A stretch of DNA of 64,000 bases, taken from Lachnospiraceae bacterium (GTDB taxonomy: Bacteria > Bacillota > Clostridia > Lachnospirales > Lachnospiraceae). Below, piece by piece: positions 34,681-45,479 of the stretch. The notes beneath the pieces were generated by a model. That model made no database searches. It worked only from the letters and a program-made list of their open reading frames with translations, and was not told the DNA's origin. Every line of letters starts with the position of its first letter. Positions within the stretch are counted from its first letter, which is position 1. The stretch is from positions 31,169-95,168 of the forward strand of contig JAAUZT010000021.1 in the NCBI GenBank assembly GCA_014804485.1, read 5' to 3'. A program made the position numbers and the translations under genes.

Positions 34681-35784
34681 TTATTCTCCTGTCAATTCCG
34701 ACAATGGCTTAAATGTATATCCCATTTCCTCCCATTTGGTCAAAAGCTCGTCCAGAATCTCCCCGTTGGTAGAGGATGTGTTATGCAGAAGTACAACCGC
34801 TCCCGGATGTACCCGCGCCGTGAGCTTATCAAACGCCTCCTCATGACTTGGCTGCTTATCCTGATCCCAGTCCACATATGCCAGACTCCAAAATATGGTT
34901 TTATACCCCAGCTCATACGCCATTTTCAGATTATCCGCATTACACTTGCCCTGCGGCGGACGATAGTAGGCGGAAAGCTCTGCTCCTGTGATCTCCTGGA
35001 ACAGATCCGCCACATCGTCCAGTTCTTTCCGGAATGTCTCTTCATCGGATATCGTCGGCATGTCGAGATGGTGGTAAGTGTGATTACCTACGGCATGTCC
35101 ATCCTCTACCATGCGCTTTGCCATCTCGGGTGCTGTCTCCAGGAAATGCCCTACCACGAAAAAGGTGGCTTTCACATCGTGTTTCTTCAGAGCATCCAGA
35201 ATCGGTTCCGTATTGCCGTTCTCATATCCGCAGTCAAAAGTAAGATAGATCACCTTCTCGCTGTCGGCACCGACATAATAGGCGTCATACCATGCCAGAT
35301 CCTGCGCGGAAGCGTTGCCCCTTGGCTGCGTGCCCGGTTCTCCGAAAGAAAGTCCCCAATCCTCCGATGCAAGCGTAAGTTCCCAGCCCTCCGGCGGCTC
35401 CTTCTTCTCTGTTTTTTCATCACCGCTCATAGTTTTATTATTGTCTGGCAGCGTCTGTGCAGTGCTTTGCTCTGACCGCGCTTGTAAATCACTTTCCATT
35501 GACTGTGCCTGCTGATCCGTTGATGCTAATTCGCTGTCACCTATGCCGGACACCCCCGCACCTGATTGCTCCTCATTTGTCTGCTCCGCGCTTAATCGTT
35601 CCGTATCAGTCAGATCTGTACCCGCCTCCGCTCGAACATTTTTTACCGATACTTCCGTTTCCTTCTTCGCCGCATTCTGACATCCCGACAAAACCGTCGT
35701 TGTCATAGCCGCCAAAATAAAAACTGCCGATACAACAGCAGTCCTTCCCACTATCTTCCTTCCGTTACTCTTTTGGTTCCTCAT
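34681..35784 (-). CDS. pdaA: PdaA-like polysaccharide deacetylase (CE4), lipoprotein
   Basis: 367 residues from ATG 35784; AGGAG stands 9 nt before it but touches the track's first ATG. N-terminus: basic start, hydrophobic stretch, lipobox LSGC (Cys near 35), so it is a membrane-anchored lipoprotein. A Ser/Thr/Gln-rich spacer runs to about 135. The CE4 domain (about 155-360) has IYLTFDCGYENG, HAVGNHTYHHLDM, YYRPPQGKCN and HPGAVVLLHNTSS, which closely follow Bacillus PdaA. That enzyme removes acetyl from N-acetylmuramic acid on the way to muramic delta-lactam in spore cortex, so a role in sporulation or envelope change is likely. The usual TFDDG is TFDCG, as PdaA also varies there (TFDNG). Confidence 0.88.
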   Translation of the reverse strand: MRNQKSNGRKIVGRTAVVSAVFILAAMTTTVLSGCQNAAKKETEVSVKNVRAEAGTDLTDTERLSAEQTNEEQSGAGVSGIGDSELASTDQQAQSMESDLQARSEQSTAQTLPDNNKTMSGDEKTEKKEPPEGWELTLASEDWGLSFGEPGTQPRGNASAQDLAWYDAYYVGADSEKVIYLTFDCGYENGNTEPILDALKKHDVKATFFVVGHFLETAPEMAKRMVEDGHAVGNHTYHHLDMPTISDEETFRKELDDVADLFQEITGAELSAYYRPPQGKCNADNLKMAYELGYKTIFWSLAYVDWDQDKQPSHEEAFDKLTARVHPGAVVLLHNTSSTNGEILDELLTKWEEMGYTFKPLSELTGE

Positions 35785-35940
35785 GATGCACATCTCCTGA
35801 TCTTATGTATTTTATCATCTAAACTCGCAAACCCGCACTTTCAGCGCTTATGTCCGATTTCATCGAACGTTTGCTTGTTAAAACCGCATGAAAAACAAAT
35901 GCCTGCTCCGTAGTCGCTTGTTTTTCCTTCGCGATTTTAT

Positions 35941-35995
35941 ATTATAAAATACGCCTGCATCAAAATTGCATCAGATGTGTATCAAAGTTGCATCA
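35941..35995 (-). promoter_or_regulatory. Four-box direct repeat and -10 element upstream of the PdaA-like gene
   Basis: TGCATCA, TGCATCA, TGTATCA, TGCATCA start at 35956, 35967, 35978 and 35989: exact 11-bp spacing, one helical turn. On the minus strand a consensus TATAAT (35941-35946) lies 9 bp beyond the last box, and no good -35 exists. This is the geometry of activator boxes for OmpR-family response regulators. The rest of 35785-36106 holds a leader of about 150 nt with a GAAAAACAA/TTGTTTTTC hairpin and no gene. Confidence 0.75.
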
Positions 35996-36106
35996 TCTCG
36001 CGACAGTCAACAATAATATCTGATTTCTCCAAACTGCGCATACCACTTGTTGATAATCATATTACTACCTGCTTCAATTCTTCCCGCTCTCCTTCTGCGG
36101 CTCATT

Positions 36107-36757
36107 CTACTCGATCTTGATTTTCTCCGCCGTCTTCAACAAAAAGCAGGTGCCCTGATACTGCCCTGCCTCGTACAATCTCACCACGATCTCCCGCATC
36201 CGCTGATCCATTTTGTGATAGCAGACCCGATTCTCCCACGGAAGACCCGTGATATATTCTCTCTGACGCTCATTTAACGTCTGCATTGCCGCCTTGAACT
36301 TCTCCGCATCACTCCTGCTCCACAATCCGAAGTCGCAGGAAAGATATGCGTTTTCACAGCCGTTTCGGTCACTCAGCCCTGCCAGATACTCTGCCGGATT
36401 TCCATCCCTTTCTCTGCAATACATTCTTTCCTTCCAGTGGATTACTTCCATATCTTTTCCCCCGGCTTGCACAAGCCGAAAGCTGGTTCTGCCGTATTTA
36501 TCATGTTCTATCGTATATTCTGCCTTTCTTTGCCCGTTCCCGCTGCCCGGCTCCTGCGTGAGCACCACCTTCGTGTCAAGCAGCCGCTGCCAGACTGCTC
36601 CACGCACTCTTTCGTAAGGCGTCGGATAGGTCAGCTTCTCGCTGATCTGCTTGACGGTATATCCCAAATCTGCCAGATGACGGATTGCGCCGCCACTGGC
36701 AGTTTCAAAAGTAAAGTCGGACAATGCATTTCTGAAAAAATCCTGTTCTGACATCAT
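36107..36757 (-). CDS. Uncharacterised protein
   Basis: 216 residues, soluble, no signal peptide. The N-terminal 70 residues (GGAIRHLADLGYTVKQISEKLTYPTPYERVR) look like a helix-turn-helix-style segment. The middle is beta-rich with aromatic residues, and the C-terminal part contains LNERQREYITGLPW and MREIVVRLYEAGQYQGTCFLLKT. I do not recognise the family. It ends 310 bp upstream of the deacetylase gene, and begins 29 bp after the DUF1667 gene, so it may be the last gene of the glycerol cluster transcript. Function cannot be assigned. Confidence 0.75.
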   Translation of the reverse strand: MMSEQDFFRNALSDFTFETASGGAIRHLADLGYTVKQISEKLTYPTPYERVRGAVWQRLLDTKVVLTQEPGSGNGQRKAEYTIEHDKYGRTSFRLVQAGGKDMEVIHWKERMYCRERDGNPAEYLAGLSDRNGCENAYLSCDFGLWSRSDAEKFKAAMQTLNERQREYITGLPWENRVCYHKMDQRMREIVVRLYEAGQYQGTCFLLKTAEKIKIE

Positions 36758-36786
36758 ACCCTGCTTTCCTCAGAAAAAGTTCCGAT

Positions 36787-37149
36787 TTATTTCAAGACAT
36801 TTCTTGTGGCAACAATATCGACGCCCGTACCCGCCACATTGGAAACGATCACATCCCCGATGTGAATCGGCGCCTGCACCTCCACGTCCTTCAATGCCTT
36901 GACACACTCAAATATCTTCCCTTTCGGGATATCCTGCTTCGTCTTGACAGATACCATATCCGCCCCGCCTCCGGTTACTTTCACCGTCGAAGTCACAATT
37001 CTGGTTGGATTCGTAACTTCCTTGCGGCCGTAAGTATCGCCTCTTTTACATGTATTGCCGCTTACGCTTACTACCTCATCCCCGTCCATCTCAACAGTCA
37101 GAGGGCATCCCATCGGGCAGTTAATACAGATTAAATTTCTGACTTCCAT
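36787..37149 (-). CDS. DUF1667 protein, accessory to glycerol-3-phosphate oxidation
   Basis: 120 residues from ATG 37149, chosen for the AGGA six bases upstream. It has four cysteines in an N-terminal ICINCPMGCPLTV plus GNTCKRGDTY, a pattern suited to binding an Fe-S cluster. The C-terminal half (PIHIGDVIVSNVAGTGVDIVAT) is the DUF1667 core. The family is nearly always encoded next to FAD-dependent glycerol-3-phosphate dehydrogenase and a second FAD oxidoreductase, as here, and is thought to be a third subunit that carries electrons (family knowledge plus inference). It lies 157 bp after the oxidoreductase gene. Confidence 0.92.
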   Translation of the reverse strand: MEVRNLICINCPMGCPLTVEMDGDEVVSVSGNTCKRGDTYGRKEVTNPTRIVTSTVKVTGGGADMVSVKTKQDIPKGKIFECVKALKDVEVQAPIHIGDVIVSNVAGTGVDIVATRNVLK

Positions 37150-37306
37150 ATTATTCCTCATTTCATCACACATTATTTTGTTAATTCTTCCAAATCTGAT
37201 CGGATATATTCCATGCTTCCTGTCTTCTCGAATTCCGATCCATCATGCCAAAGCTGCTTATGCGCTTACGGCTTATGTCTGTTTTATTTTTGTATACTCT
37301 TTCGTG

Positions 37307-38578
37307 CTACTCTTCCTCGATCTTAAACGTAATCTGCTCCAGTTTCGGATACTGTAAAAGCTGCTCTTTTGTCAGCTTCACTTCTTCCATTTCACCCGGC
37401 GCAAGCACCTGCCGTTTCCTGTGGATTACTCTCTCGTCATCAAAGTAGACACTGACAAAACAATTCTTATACACACCGCCGACACGGAAGCGCACGGTCA
37501 GATTATCCTCCATACAAGCCCTGCGGATCGTTGACGGAACCGTATATCTGACGCCCGCTGTCGGATTCAGACAGATTTCCGCCTCCGTAGCGGCATCCGC
37601 TGCACTTGTTCCTTTTACATAGGCCGCTGCGTTCCTGCCTGCCGCCGACGCTTCCTCCGATACGAAATCCACAAGATCATGCACGTGGAGCACATTACCG
37701 CAGGCAAAAACGCCTTCCAGATTCGTCTCAAGACTCTCGTTTACCTTCGGTCCGGAAGTAACCGGATTGATCGTCACACCCATGCCGCGGGATATCTCAT
37801 TCTCCGGTATCAGCCCGACCGACAGTAAGAGCGTATCACAGGAATAGAATTCTTCCGTCCCCGGAATGGGCTTATTCTTCTCGTCCACCTGTGCCAGCGT
37901 CACACCCTCGACCCGCTCTTTTCCCTTGATATCTACCACCGTATGACTCAGCTTCAAGGGGATGCCATAGTCGTCCAGACACTGCACGATATTTCTCTTA
38001 AGCCCCCCGGAATAGGGCATAAGTTCTGCAACGACTTTCACTTTAGCGCCCTCTAAGGTCATTCTTCTCGCCATAATCAGCCCGATATCACCGGAACCGA
38101 GAATGACCACCTCTCTGCCGGGCATATATCCTTCCATATTCACCAGTCTCTGCGCCGTGCCGGCAGAGTAGATTCCCGCAGGGCGATAACCCGGTATATT
38201 GAGTGCACCTCGGGGTCTTTCCCGGCATCCCATTGCCAGAATCACCGCTTTTGCCTGAATCTCAAACATTCCGTCTTCCCGATTCATCGCCGTCACGGTC
38301 TTATTCTGCCCGATGTCCAGCACCATCGTGTTCAGTTTATACTCTATCCCCAATTCTTTCACCTGCGCAATAAACCTGTCCGCATATTCCGGTCCCGTGA
38401 GCTCTTCTTTGAAGGTGTGCAGACCGAAACCGTTATGAATACACTGGTTCAGGATGCCTCCCAGTTCTTTGTCCCTCTCTAAGATTATAATGCTTTCTAT
38501 TCCGCTCTGTCTGGCAGAAACAGCGGCCGCAAGTCCCGCCGGGCCTCCGCCGATAATCACAATATCATAATTTTTCAT
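37307..38578 (-). CDS. FAD/NAD(P)-binding oxidoreductase of the glycerol cluster
   Basis: 423 residues from ATG 38578 (GGAGGATAAG just upstream; the track ORF adds 27 residues that overlap the previous gene). N-terminal FAD fold IVIIGGGPAGLAAAVSA, a second Rossmann motif VVILGSGDIGLIMARR for NAD(P), and GVFACGNVLHVHDLVD near 305 as the second FAD contact. It resembles NADH-oxidase-type flavoproteins. It starts 16 bp after the glycerol-3-phosphate dehydrogenase stop codon, and a DUF1667 gene follows. It likely passes electrons from that dehydrogenase to NAD or a quinone-like carrier; direction not shown. Confidence 0.92.
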   Translation of the reverse strand: MKNYDIVIIGGGPAGLAAAVSARQSGIESIIILERDKELGGILNQCIHNGFGLHTFKEELTGPEYADRFIAQVKELGIEYKLNTMVLDIGQNKTVTAMNREDGMFEIQAKAVILAMGCRERPRGALNIPGYRPAGIYSAGTAQRLVNMEGYMPGREVVILGSGDIGLIMARRMTLEGAKVKVVAELMPYSGGLKRNIVQCLDDYGIPLKLSHTVVDIKGKERVEGVTLAQVDEKNKPIPGTEEFYSCDTLLLSVGLIPENEISRGMGVTINPVTSGPKVNESLETNLEGVFACGNVLHVHDLVDFVSEEASAAGRNAAAYVKGTSAADAATEAEICLNPTAGVRYTVPSTIRRACMEDNLTVRFRVGGVYKNCFVSVYFDDERVIHRKRQVLAPGEMEEVKLTKEQLLQYPKLEQITFKIEEE

Positions 38579-38594
38579 CTTATCCTCCATGTCC

Positions 38595-40031
38595 CTATAC
38601 CGTGTCCTTATTTGTACCGACAACCAGCTTAGAATCTCCGCCGGATTTTGTGATATCAAACATGCTCATATCACATTCCCTCGCCAGAATCTCCATCGTT
38701 CTGGGCGCACAGAAACCGGACTGACATCTGCCCATCCCGGCTCTCGTCCTGCGCTTCACGCCGTCTAAGGACTTCGCACCAAGCGGTCTTCTGATCGCGT
38801 CGATGATCTCTCCCTCCGTAACCATCTCACAACGGCAGATAATATTGCCATAGGCGGGATTCTCTTTGATCAGAGCGTTTCTCTCTTCCATACTTAATGT
38901 ATTCGGATTCTTGATGCCTTGTCTGTTAGCGATAAAGTCAGTCTTCTCCGCAAGACCCATCTTATCCCGTATCAGCTCCGCTGCCATCTCACCGATTGCC
39001 GGACAACTTGCAATACCCGGAGACTCTATCCCTGCGCAGTCTATAAAGCCCGGTGCATCTTCCGCTTCCCCGATGATAAAATCATCCCCGTCCTCGTGGG
39101 CACGCAATCCGGCAAAAGAGGTAATGACCTGACGCGTTGGAATGTTTCTGACACTCATGCCCGCTTTCTCAAGCACTTGTGCCAATCCTTCCGCGGTAGT
39201 GTTAATTCCCTCTTTGTCTTCCACATCGACTGCGGTGGGACCGACCAAAAGATTGCCGTGCACCGTCGGCGTAACTAAGATTCCTTTACCGAGCTTACCC
39301 GGCAGAGCGAAGATCGTCTTATGCACATGATTGCCGGCTTCTTTGTCCATCAGGCAGTAATCGCCCCGTCTGGCAGTAATATGGATTTTCTTTTCACTGA
39401 CCATATTGTGAAAGCGGTCTGCATATACGCCGGCTGCATTTACTACGTACTTTGTTTCGAAAGCACCCTTGTCCGTCTGCAGTTCGTAACCTTCCTCGGA
39501 TTTATGAATCTCCGTAACTTCCGTATTAAAATAAAATTCCACGCCGTTGGCGTAAGCATTTTCCGCCAGCGCAATATTCAGTCCGAAGGGACAGACGATA
39601 CCCGCCGTAGGCGCATACAATGCCGCATACACATTCTCCGTAACATTGGGCTCCATCTTAAGCACTTCTTCCCGGTTTAAAATGCGAAGCTCCCTGACGC
39701 CGTTGGCTACGCCCCTGTCATAAAGTGCCTGCAGATTAGGCATATCGTCCTCGTTCAGGCACAATACCAGCGACCCGTTTCGCTCAAACGGGAAATCCAA
39801 TTCTTTGGCCAGCTCCCCCATTCTCTCGTTTCCCCGCACATTCAGTTTCGCCTTGAGCGACCCTGTCACGGCATCATAGCCGGCATGCACAATGGCGCTG
39901 TTTGCCTTGGACGTGCCGCAGCATACATCCTCTTCTTTTTCCAATACACATATCTTCGCCTGATAGCGGGACAGCTCCCGTGCAACCGCCGCGCCGCATA
40001 CCCCCGCTCCTATTATGATCACGTCATACAT
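38595..40031 (-). CDS. FAD-dependent glycerol-3-phosphate dehydrogenase with C-terminal [2Fe-2S] domain
   Basis: 478 residues. DAO-type FAD domain: VIIIGAGVCGAAVARELSRY at the N-terminus, CCGTSKANSAIVHAGYD, and RAHEDGDDFIIGEAEDAPGF around the substrate site. From about residue 400 a BFD-like domain with four cysteines (NIICRCEMVTEGE, MGRCQSGFCAPR) should hold a [2Fe-2S] cluster. It oxidises glycerol-3-phosphate to dihydroxyacetone phosphate. Gene order kinase, dehydrogenase, FAD oxidoreductase, DUF1667 gives a complete glycerol route. The symbol glpA would be reasonable but L-2-hydroxyglutarate-type oxidases are similar, so I leave it open. Confidence 0.92.
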   Translation of the reverse strand: MYDVIIIGAGVCGAAVARELSRYQAKICVLEKEEDVCCGTSKANSAIVHAGYDAVTGSLKAKLNVRGNERMGELAKELDFPFERNGSLVLCLNEDDMPNLQALYDRGVANGVRELRILNREEVLKMEPNVTENVYAALYAPTAGIVCPFGLNIALAENAYANGVEFYFNTEVTEIHKSEEGYELQTDKGAFETKYVVNAAGVYADRFHNMVSEKKIHITARRGDYCLMDKEAGNHVHKTIFALPGKLGKGILVTPTVHGNLLVGPTAVDVEDKEGINTTAEGLAQVLEKAGMSVRNIPTRQVITSFAGLRAHEDGDDFIIGEAEDAPGFIDCAGIESPGIASCPAIGEMAAELIRDKMGLAEKTDFIANRQGIKNPNTLSMEERNALIKENPAYGNIICRCEMVTEGEIIDAIRRPLGAKSLDGVKRRTRAGMGRCQSGFCAPRTMEILARECDMSMFDITKSGGDSKLVVGTNKDTV

Positions 40032-40091
40032 ATCGGCAGAATCTCCTTTCTGTTTTCCATGCTGCTATTCTATCGCAGCGCATGTCTATGT

Positions 40092-40117
40092 GGAGAATGC
40101 CGCTTTTGGCATTCTCC
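40092..40117. other. Intergenic hairpin, glycerol cluster
   Basis: A perfect 10-bp stem, GGAGAATGCC/GGCATTCTCC, with a 6-nt loop and no U-tract. It is probably an mRNA stabiliser or processing site between the kinase and dehydrogenase genes. Confidence 0.6.
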
Positions 40118-40120
40118 GGT

Positions 40121-41707
<1,587 letters not shown>

Positions 41708-41783
41708 CTATCTTTGCATATTTTTCTGTAATCCCCACTATTTACACACGTTCCGTATAGATTCTATTTTACCAGTAAAAAAT

Positions 41784-41831
41784 GGTGTCCACAATAGACA
41801 AATTATTACGTTTGCCTAAAGTGTGGACACC
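41784..41831. other. 10-bp perfect inverted repeat upstream of glpK
   Basis: GGTGTCCACA (41784-41793) and TGTGGACACC (41822-41831) enclose 28 bp. The left arm overlaps a possible -35 (TGGACA on the minus strand) about 90 bp before glpK. It also follows the ABC permease stop by 30 bp. It may be an operator for glycerol control or a weak terminator; there is no U-tract. Confidence 0.55.
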
Positions 41832-41861
41832 AGCATAATTATCATGTATACAATACCGCTA

Positions 41862-43994
41862 TTACGAAATTACGACCTTATCTGCTTTCCGCGCCTTCAC
41901 CAGCACCGCCCATCCGATTCCGACAAGCACAAGCCCCGCTCCGCTCAGGCATAATGCATCCGAAACCGAGAGGGTACTTTTCGCAAACACCGGCAGGACT
42001 TTCTCCACCTGCTCCGGATAGTAACTGACAATGACACTAATCACATTGTTGATAAAGTGCATTAACATGGCCGGATAGATACTGTCCGCCTTCCAGGCCA
42101 CGAGACAGAGCAGAAGCCCGATGAGCCCTGTGGGAATAAACTTCACCAGACTCATGTGATACAGTCCGAACAATACCGCCGTGATCGCGATCGCCGAAGA
42201 GACACGGTACTTCGCCTTCATGGAATGCATGATCACTCCGCGGAACAGCATCTCCTCGCAAATCGCCGGTGTCACCGCAATTACCAAAAAAGCGGCCACA
42301 ACATTACTTTCAAAAAGCTCCGAGAAAACCGTCTCCATATTTTCCGTGCTCTGCGGAAACAGTTTCATCAACGCTGCCGTAATCACGAGATTAAGCAGAA
42401 CCATTCCCACACTTATCAGTGCGCCGCCTAAGAAATTTACCGCCTTAGTACGCGCAAAACCGTAAGTCTGCCTGATGTCTCTCTTCGTATAGACTACCAG
42501 AAACAGCGGCACTAACAAAAGAATCATCTGTGTCCCGAAGGCTCCTGCCAGACCGAATCTGATCTGCAGCAGACTTCCCACATAGAGCATGAGAAGAATC
42601 GTGACCGCCACCACGAACCACACATCGGATACGGTAGGCACGCCGCCCTTCTTCAGGTTGCTCCGCCTCTCAAAGAGCTGTAATCCCGCTTTACCGTCAG
42701 AAAAAAGAATCGCTTCGCTGTCATAGATCTTGCTCAAGAACAGAATCGCTATTACCGCGTATGCCACGTTGCTTGAAAGCACCACCGCGATCGCACCGTA
42801 ATCGATCTTAAACGCCATCATATTCTTGATCAGCAGACAGATATTTGCCACGGGAATCATCGCTATCGTCTGCGTCAGTTCAATATTCGGTATAAAACCG
42901 ATATAGCCCACGAACATCACGATAAGCATAAGCGGCGTAATATAGTTGTTCGCCTCCTTATAACTCTTGGCAAAAGATGTCACGCACATGGTCACCGCGC
43001 TGATAAATAAGGAAAAAGCAAACACCGCCAAAATACACACCAGAATCGCCGGAATAAACTTCGCCATATCAAAGGATCCCATATCCGTCTGCATATCCAG
43101 CATTTTATACATATATAATGTAATCACACCCATGGAAAGGATATTCAGAAACGCCGAAACCATTCCGATCACTGCCACTGTAATAAACTTCGATATAATC
43201 AGCTGTCTGTTCGTCACCGGAAGCGTCAGGATCGTCTCAAGTGTTCCTCTCTCCCGTTCACCTGCAGTCGTGTCGATGGCGGGATATATCGTTCCCATAA
43301 GCAGGCTGATCACAAGCATAAACGGAAGAATAGATCCTATAATGTTTCCGATCGACTGCTCACTGCTGGCAATATCCTGTCTCTCATAGACAATGGGCTC
43401 TAAAATCGCCTGTATGTCCATCCCCTGCTCCGTGATAATCTGTTTCGTCATATCCTCTTTCAATTCATCGAGCGCGTCCATAACGATTCCTGCCGCATAT
43501 GATGAATTCTCCACGGAAGAAAGATAATACGCTTCATACTGCACTTTCCCGTCTTTCATCCGCCCTGAGACATATACGTCGATTTCTTCCTCATTCAGAG
43601 CCTCTTCGTAATCCGTTATGCTGCCGGCATCTACTATCGTAATCTCATATGATTGTCCGGATGCCTCTTCATCCGCTTCTTCATCGGCGTCCGCTGTTGT
43701 TTCCCGTACTGTTTCATCGGCCGCCTGATTCTCCGCTCCTGCAGATTCAGCTCTGTCTTTCTGAAACTCCTCCAGTTTATGTAAGAACCTGCCTTCGTCC
43801 TCAGCTTCTACGACGATCCTGTAATTCTGCTCCTTCATACTGGACGAAACAAAAGCCATAAGCTGCATAACGCCGATAAAAATAAGCGGATATAATATAA
43901 TCGGCACAACCAGCATCATAATCACTGTCTTCTTGTCCCTGAAAACATCCAGCATCTCCTTTTTCACTAATGTCTGTATTATTCTCGTGCTCAT
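41862..43994 (-). CDS. ABC-2 permease (NatB-like) fused to a CPBP intramembrane protease
   Basis: 710 residues. Residues 1-450 follow the NatB layout: one helix near 25-45, a large extracellular domain (about 50-205, with an acidic insert around 85-110), then five or six helices with TAGERERGTLETILTLPV between. The C-terminal half from about 470 is a second membrane domain carrying the CPBP/Abi signatures AICEEMLFRGV, FGLYHMS and MHFINNVIS, i.e. a complete glutamic-type protease site. NatAB homologues export sodium or peptides. The protease domain might process a substrate or give self-immunity (inference). The start overlaps the ATPase stop as ATGA, so the pair is coupled. Confidence 0.92.
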   Translation of the reverse strand: MSTRIIQTLVKKEMLDVFRDKKTVIMMLVVPIILYPLIFIGVMQLMAFVSSSMKEQNYRIVVEAEDEGRFLHKLEEFQKDRAESAGAENQAADETVRETTADADEEADEEASGQSYEITIVDAGSITDYEEALNEEEIDVYVSGRMKDGKVQYEAYYLSSVENSSYAAGIVMDALDELKEDMTKQIITEQGMDIQAILEPIVYERQDIASSEQSIGNIIGSILPFMLVISLLMGTIYPAIDTTAGERERGTLETILTLPVTNRQLIISKFITVAVIGMVSAFLNILSMGVITLYMYKMLDMQTDMGSFDMAKFIPAILVCILAVFAFSLFISAVTMCVTSFAKSYKEANNYITPLMLIVMFVGYIGFIPNIELTQTIAMIPVANICLLIKNMMAFKIDYGAIAVVLSSNVAYAVIAILFLSKIYDSEAILFSDGKAGLQLFERRSNLKKGGVPTVSDVWFVVAVTILLMLYVGSLLQIRFGLAGAFGTQMILLLVPLFLVVYTKRDIRQTYGFARTKAVNFLGGALISVGMVLLNLVITAALMKLFPQSTENMETVFSELFESNVVAAFLVIAVTPAICEEMLFRGVIMHSMKAKYRVSSAIAITAVLFGLYHMSLVKFIPTGLIGLLLCLVAWKADSIYPAMLMHFINNVISVIVSYYPEQVEKVLPVFAKSTLSVSDALCLSGAGLVLVGIGWAVLVKARKADKVVIS

Positions 43995-44806
43995 CTGCGC
44001 ACCCTCCTCTTTCCTGCTTCCTCTTTTCCCGAATCACACATATCGGACTCCAGTCCGCCGTTTTCGTCAATCAGCCCGGCAAATATGTCTCTTAAGCTGT
44101 CGCGTCCTGTCTGCACTCTCAGTTCTGCCGGCGTACCTTCTCCGATAATCCTCCCCTGATGAATCATAATGATCCTGTCACACAGATACTCTGCTTCTTC
44201 CATATAGTGTGTGGAGTAGAGAACCGTCTTTCCCTTTTCCCGCTCGCCTTTCATAAAATCAACGATCGCCGCACTGCTGATAATATCCAGCCCCAACGTC
44301 GGCTCATCAAAAATATAGACTTGCGGGTCATGCACGAGACATCTCGCAATCGAGGCCCGCTGTGTCTGACCCGTGGATAATTTCTCTATCCTGTTATCCA
44401 AGAAAGATTCCATAGAAAGCACTTCGCTGATCTCGTCGATCCTGCGCTTCGTATCTTCCTCCGCTATGCCGTAAAGCACTCCGAGCATTTGCAGTAATTC
44501 TCTTGTCGAGAGCCGCCCGTAAAGTTTGGTGTTGTTGGACAGATATCCGATATGCCTTTTGACTTCGATGTCATCTGTTAATTCCTCTTCCCCGATACGG
44601 ACGCTCACCATACCGCTTGTCGGCTTCATCAGCTTAGACATCATACGCAGCAGTGTCGTCTTTCCCGCGCCGTTCGGCCCCAGTATCCCGACGATTTCCC
44701 CTTCCCGCATAGACAGCGAAATACCGTCTACCGCATTAAATTCACTCTTTTTATTTTTCTTCTCATTTCTGATAAATGTCTTTACCAGATTGTCCGCTGT
44801 AATCAT
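43991..44806 (-). CDS. ABC transporter ATP-binding protein (NatA-like)
   Basis: 271 residues with Walker A GPNGAGKTT (near 45), Q-loop region, signature LSTGQTQRASIARCL, Walker B YIFDEPTLGLD and H-loop TVLYSTHYMEEAE. All catalytic elements are intact. GGGGAAC precedes the ATG. Its stop overlaps the start of the permease/protease gene, so they form one exporter. The last 25 residues are basic and divergent (EEAGKRRVRR). Confidence 0.96.
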   Translation of the reverse strand: MITADNLVKTFIRNEKKNKKSEFNAVDGISLSMREGEIVGILGPNGAGKTTLLRMMSKLMKPTSGMVSVRIGEEELTDDIEVKRHIGYLSNNTKLYGRLSTRELLQMLGVLYGIAEEDTKRRIDEISEVLSMESFLDNRIEKLSTGQTQRASIARCLVHDPQVYIFDEPTLGLDIISSAAIVDFMKGEREKGKTVLYSTHYMEEAEYLCDRIIMIHQGRIIGEGTPAELRVQTGRDSLRDIFAGLIDENGGLESDMCDSGKEEAGKRRVRR

Positions 44807-44883
44807 TCTGCAATGTTCCCCTTTCCTGTATCAATTTCATGAGTCTCAACTCGTCAAACGTTATTGTCAGTTGAACGATATGC

Positions 44884-45360
44884 TCATTTGTCTTTCTTTT
44901 CATCCTCAGTCTCGTTCTCAAGCCTGTTTTCTCTCCACTTATATATGAAAAGCGCTATTGACAGTAGTATAAAGCAACCCGCAAATGTATAGATTCCGAC
45001 TAAAAACCCTACCGCTGCCCCTGCCGCTGCCATCTGATATTCACGGTAACTTATGATAAACCGAATGGCTCCGCCTACTACGCCCGCAATCAGGCTTGTA
45101 CACAGATTTACCTTCCATGACGGCGCAAGTTTTCTGTCCCATATCCCATTGATGACGCAGCCGATCGCGATATAGCATGCCAGGCACATGAATACGATAA
45201 ATTCACCTATAATTTCCTCGGAGCAATCCGGTCCGTAATACATGATCTGTGCTATAATCGCTATGACCAATCCCCAGAAAGCAAGCCAGCAGCCGTTATG
45301 CTCGATCCTGAGCATTTTCTGTTCCTGCATCTCATCCAGCTTGTTTTTCCACTTCTTCAT
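44884..45360 (-). CDS. Small membrane protein (DUF6773-like)
   Basis: 158 residues from ATG 45360, with AGGTGA eight bases upstream (the track uses an in-frame GTG four codons earlier). The N-terminus is basic and cytoplasmic (KKWKNKLDEMQEQKML). Four membrane helices follow (CWLAFWGLVIAIIAQIMYY, EFIVFMCLACYIAIGCVI, VNLCTSLIAGVVGGAI and one near 125-145), and the charged tail reads ENETEDEKKDK. The pattern fits DUF6773, named from memory. It lies between an XRE regulator upstream and the NatAB-like pair downstream, a common order in which the regulator controls all. Function unknown. Confidence 0.8.
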   Translation of the reverse strand: MKKWKNKLDEMQEQKMLRIEHNGCWLAFWGLVIAIIAQIMYYGPDCSEEIIGEFIVFMCLACYIAIGCVINGIWDRKLAPSWKVNLCTSLIAGVVGGAIRFIISYREYQMAAAGAAVGFLVGIYTFAGCFILLSIALFIYKWRENRLENETEDEKKDK

Positions 45361-45479
45361 AATAGATATCACCTGTTCCTTTCCTGCCTCAGATTCCTGT
45401 TTCTTCTTTCATCCGATTTCTATTAGACCTTCACACTTCCCGTTCATTCCATACTTCTGCTTTTTTGCCGTCTGCGCAG

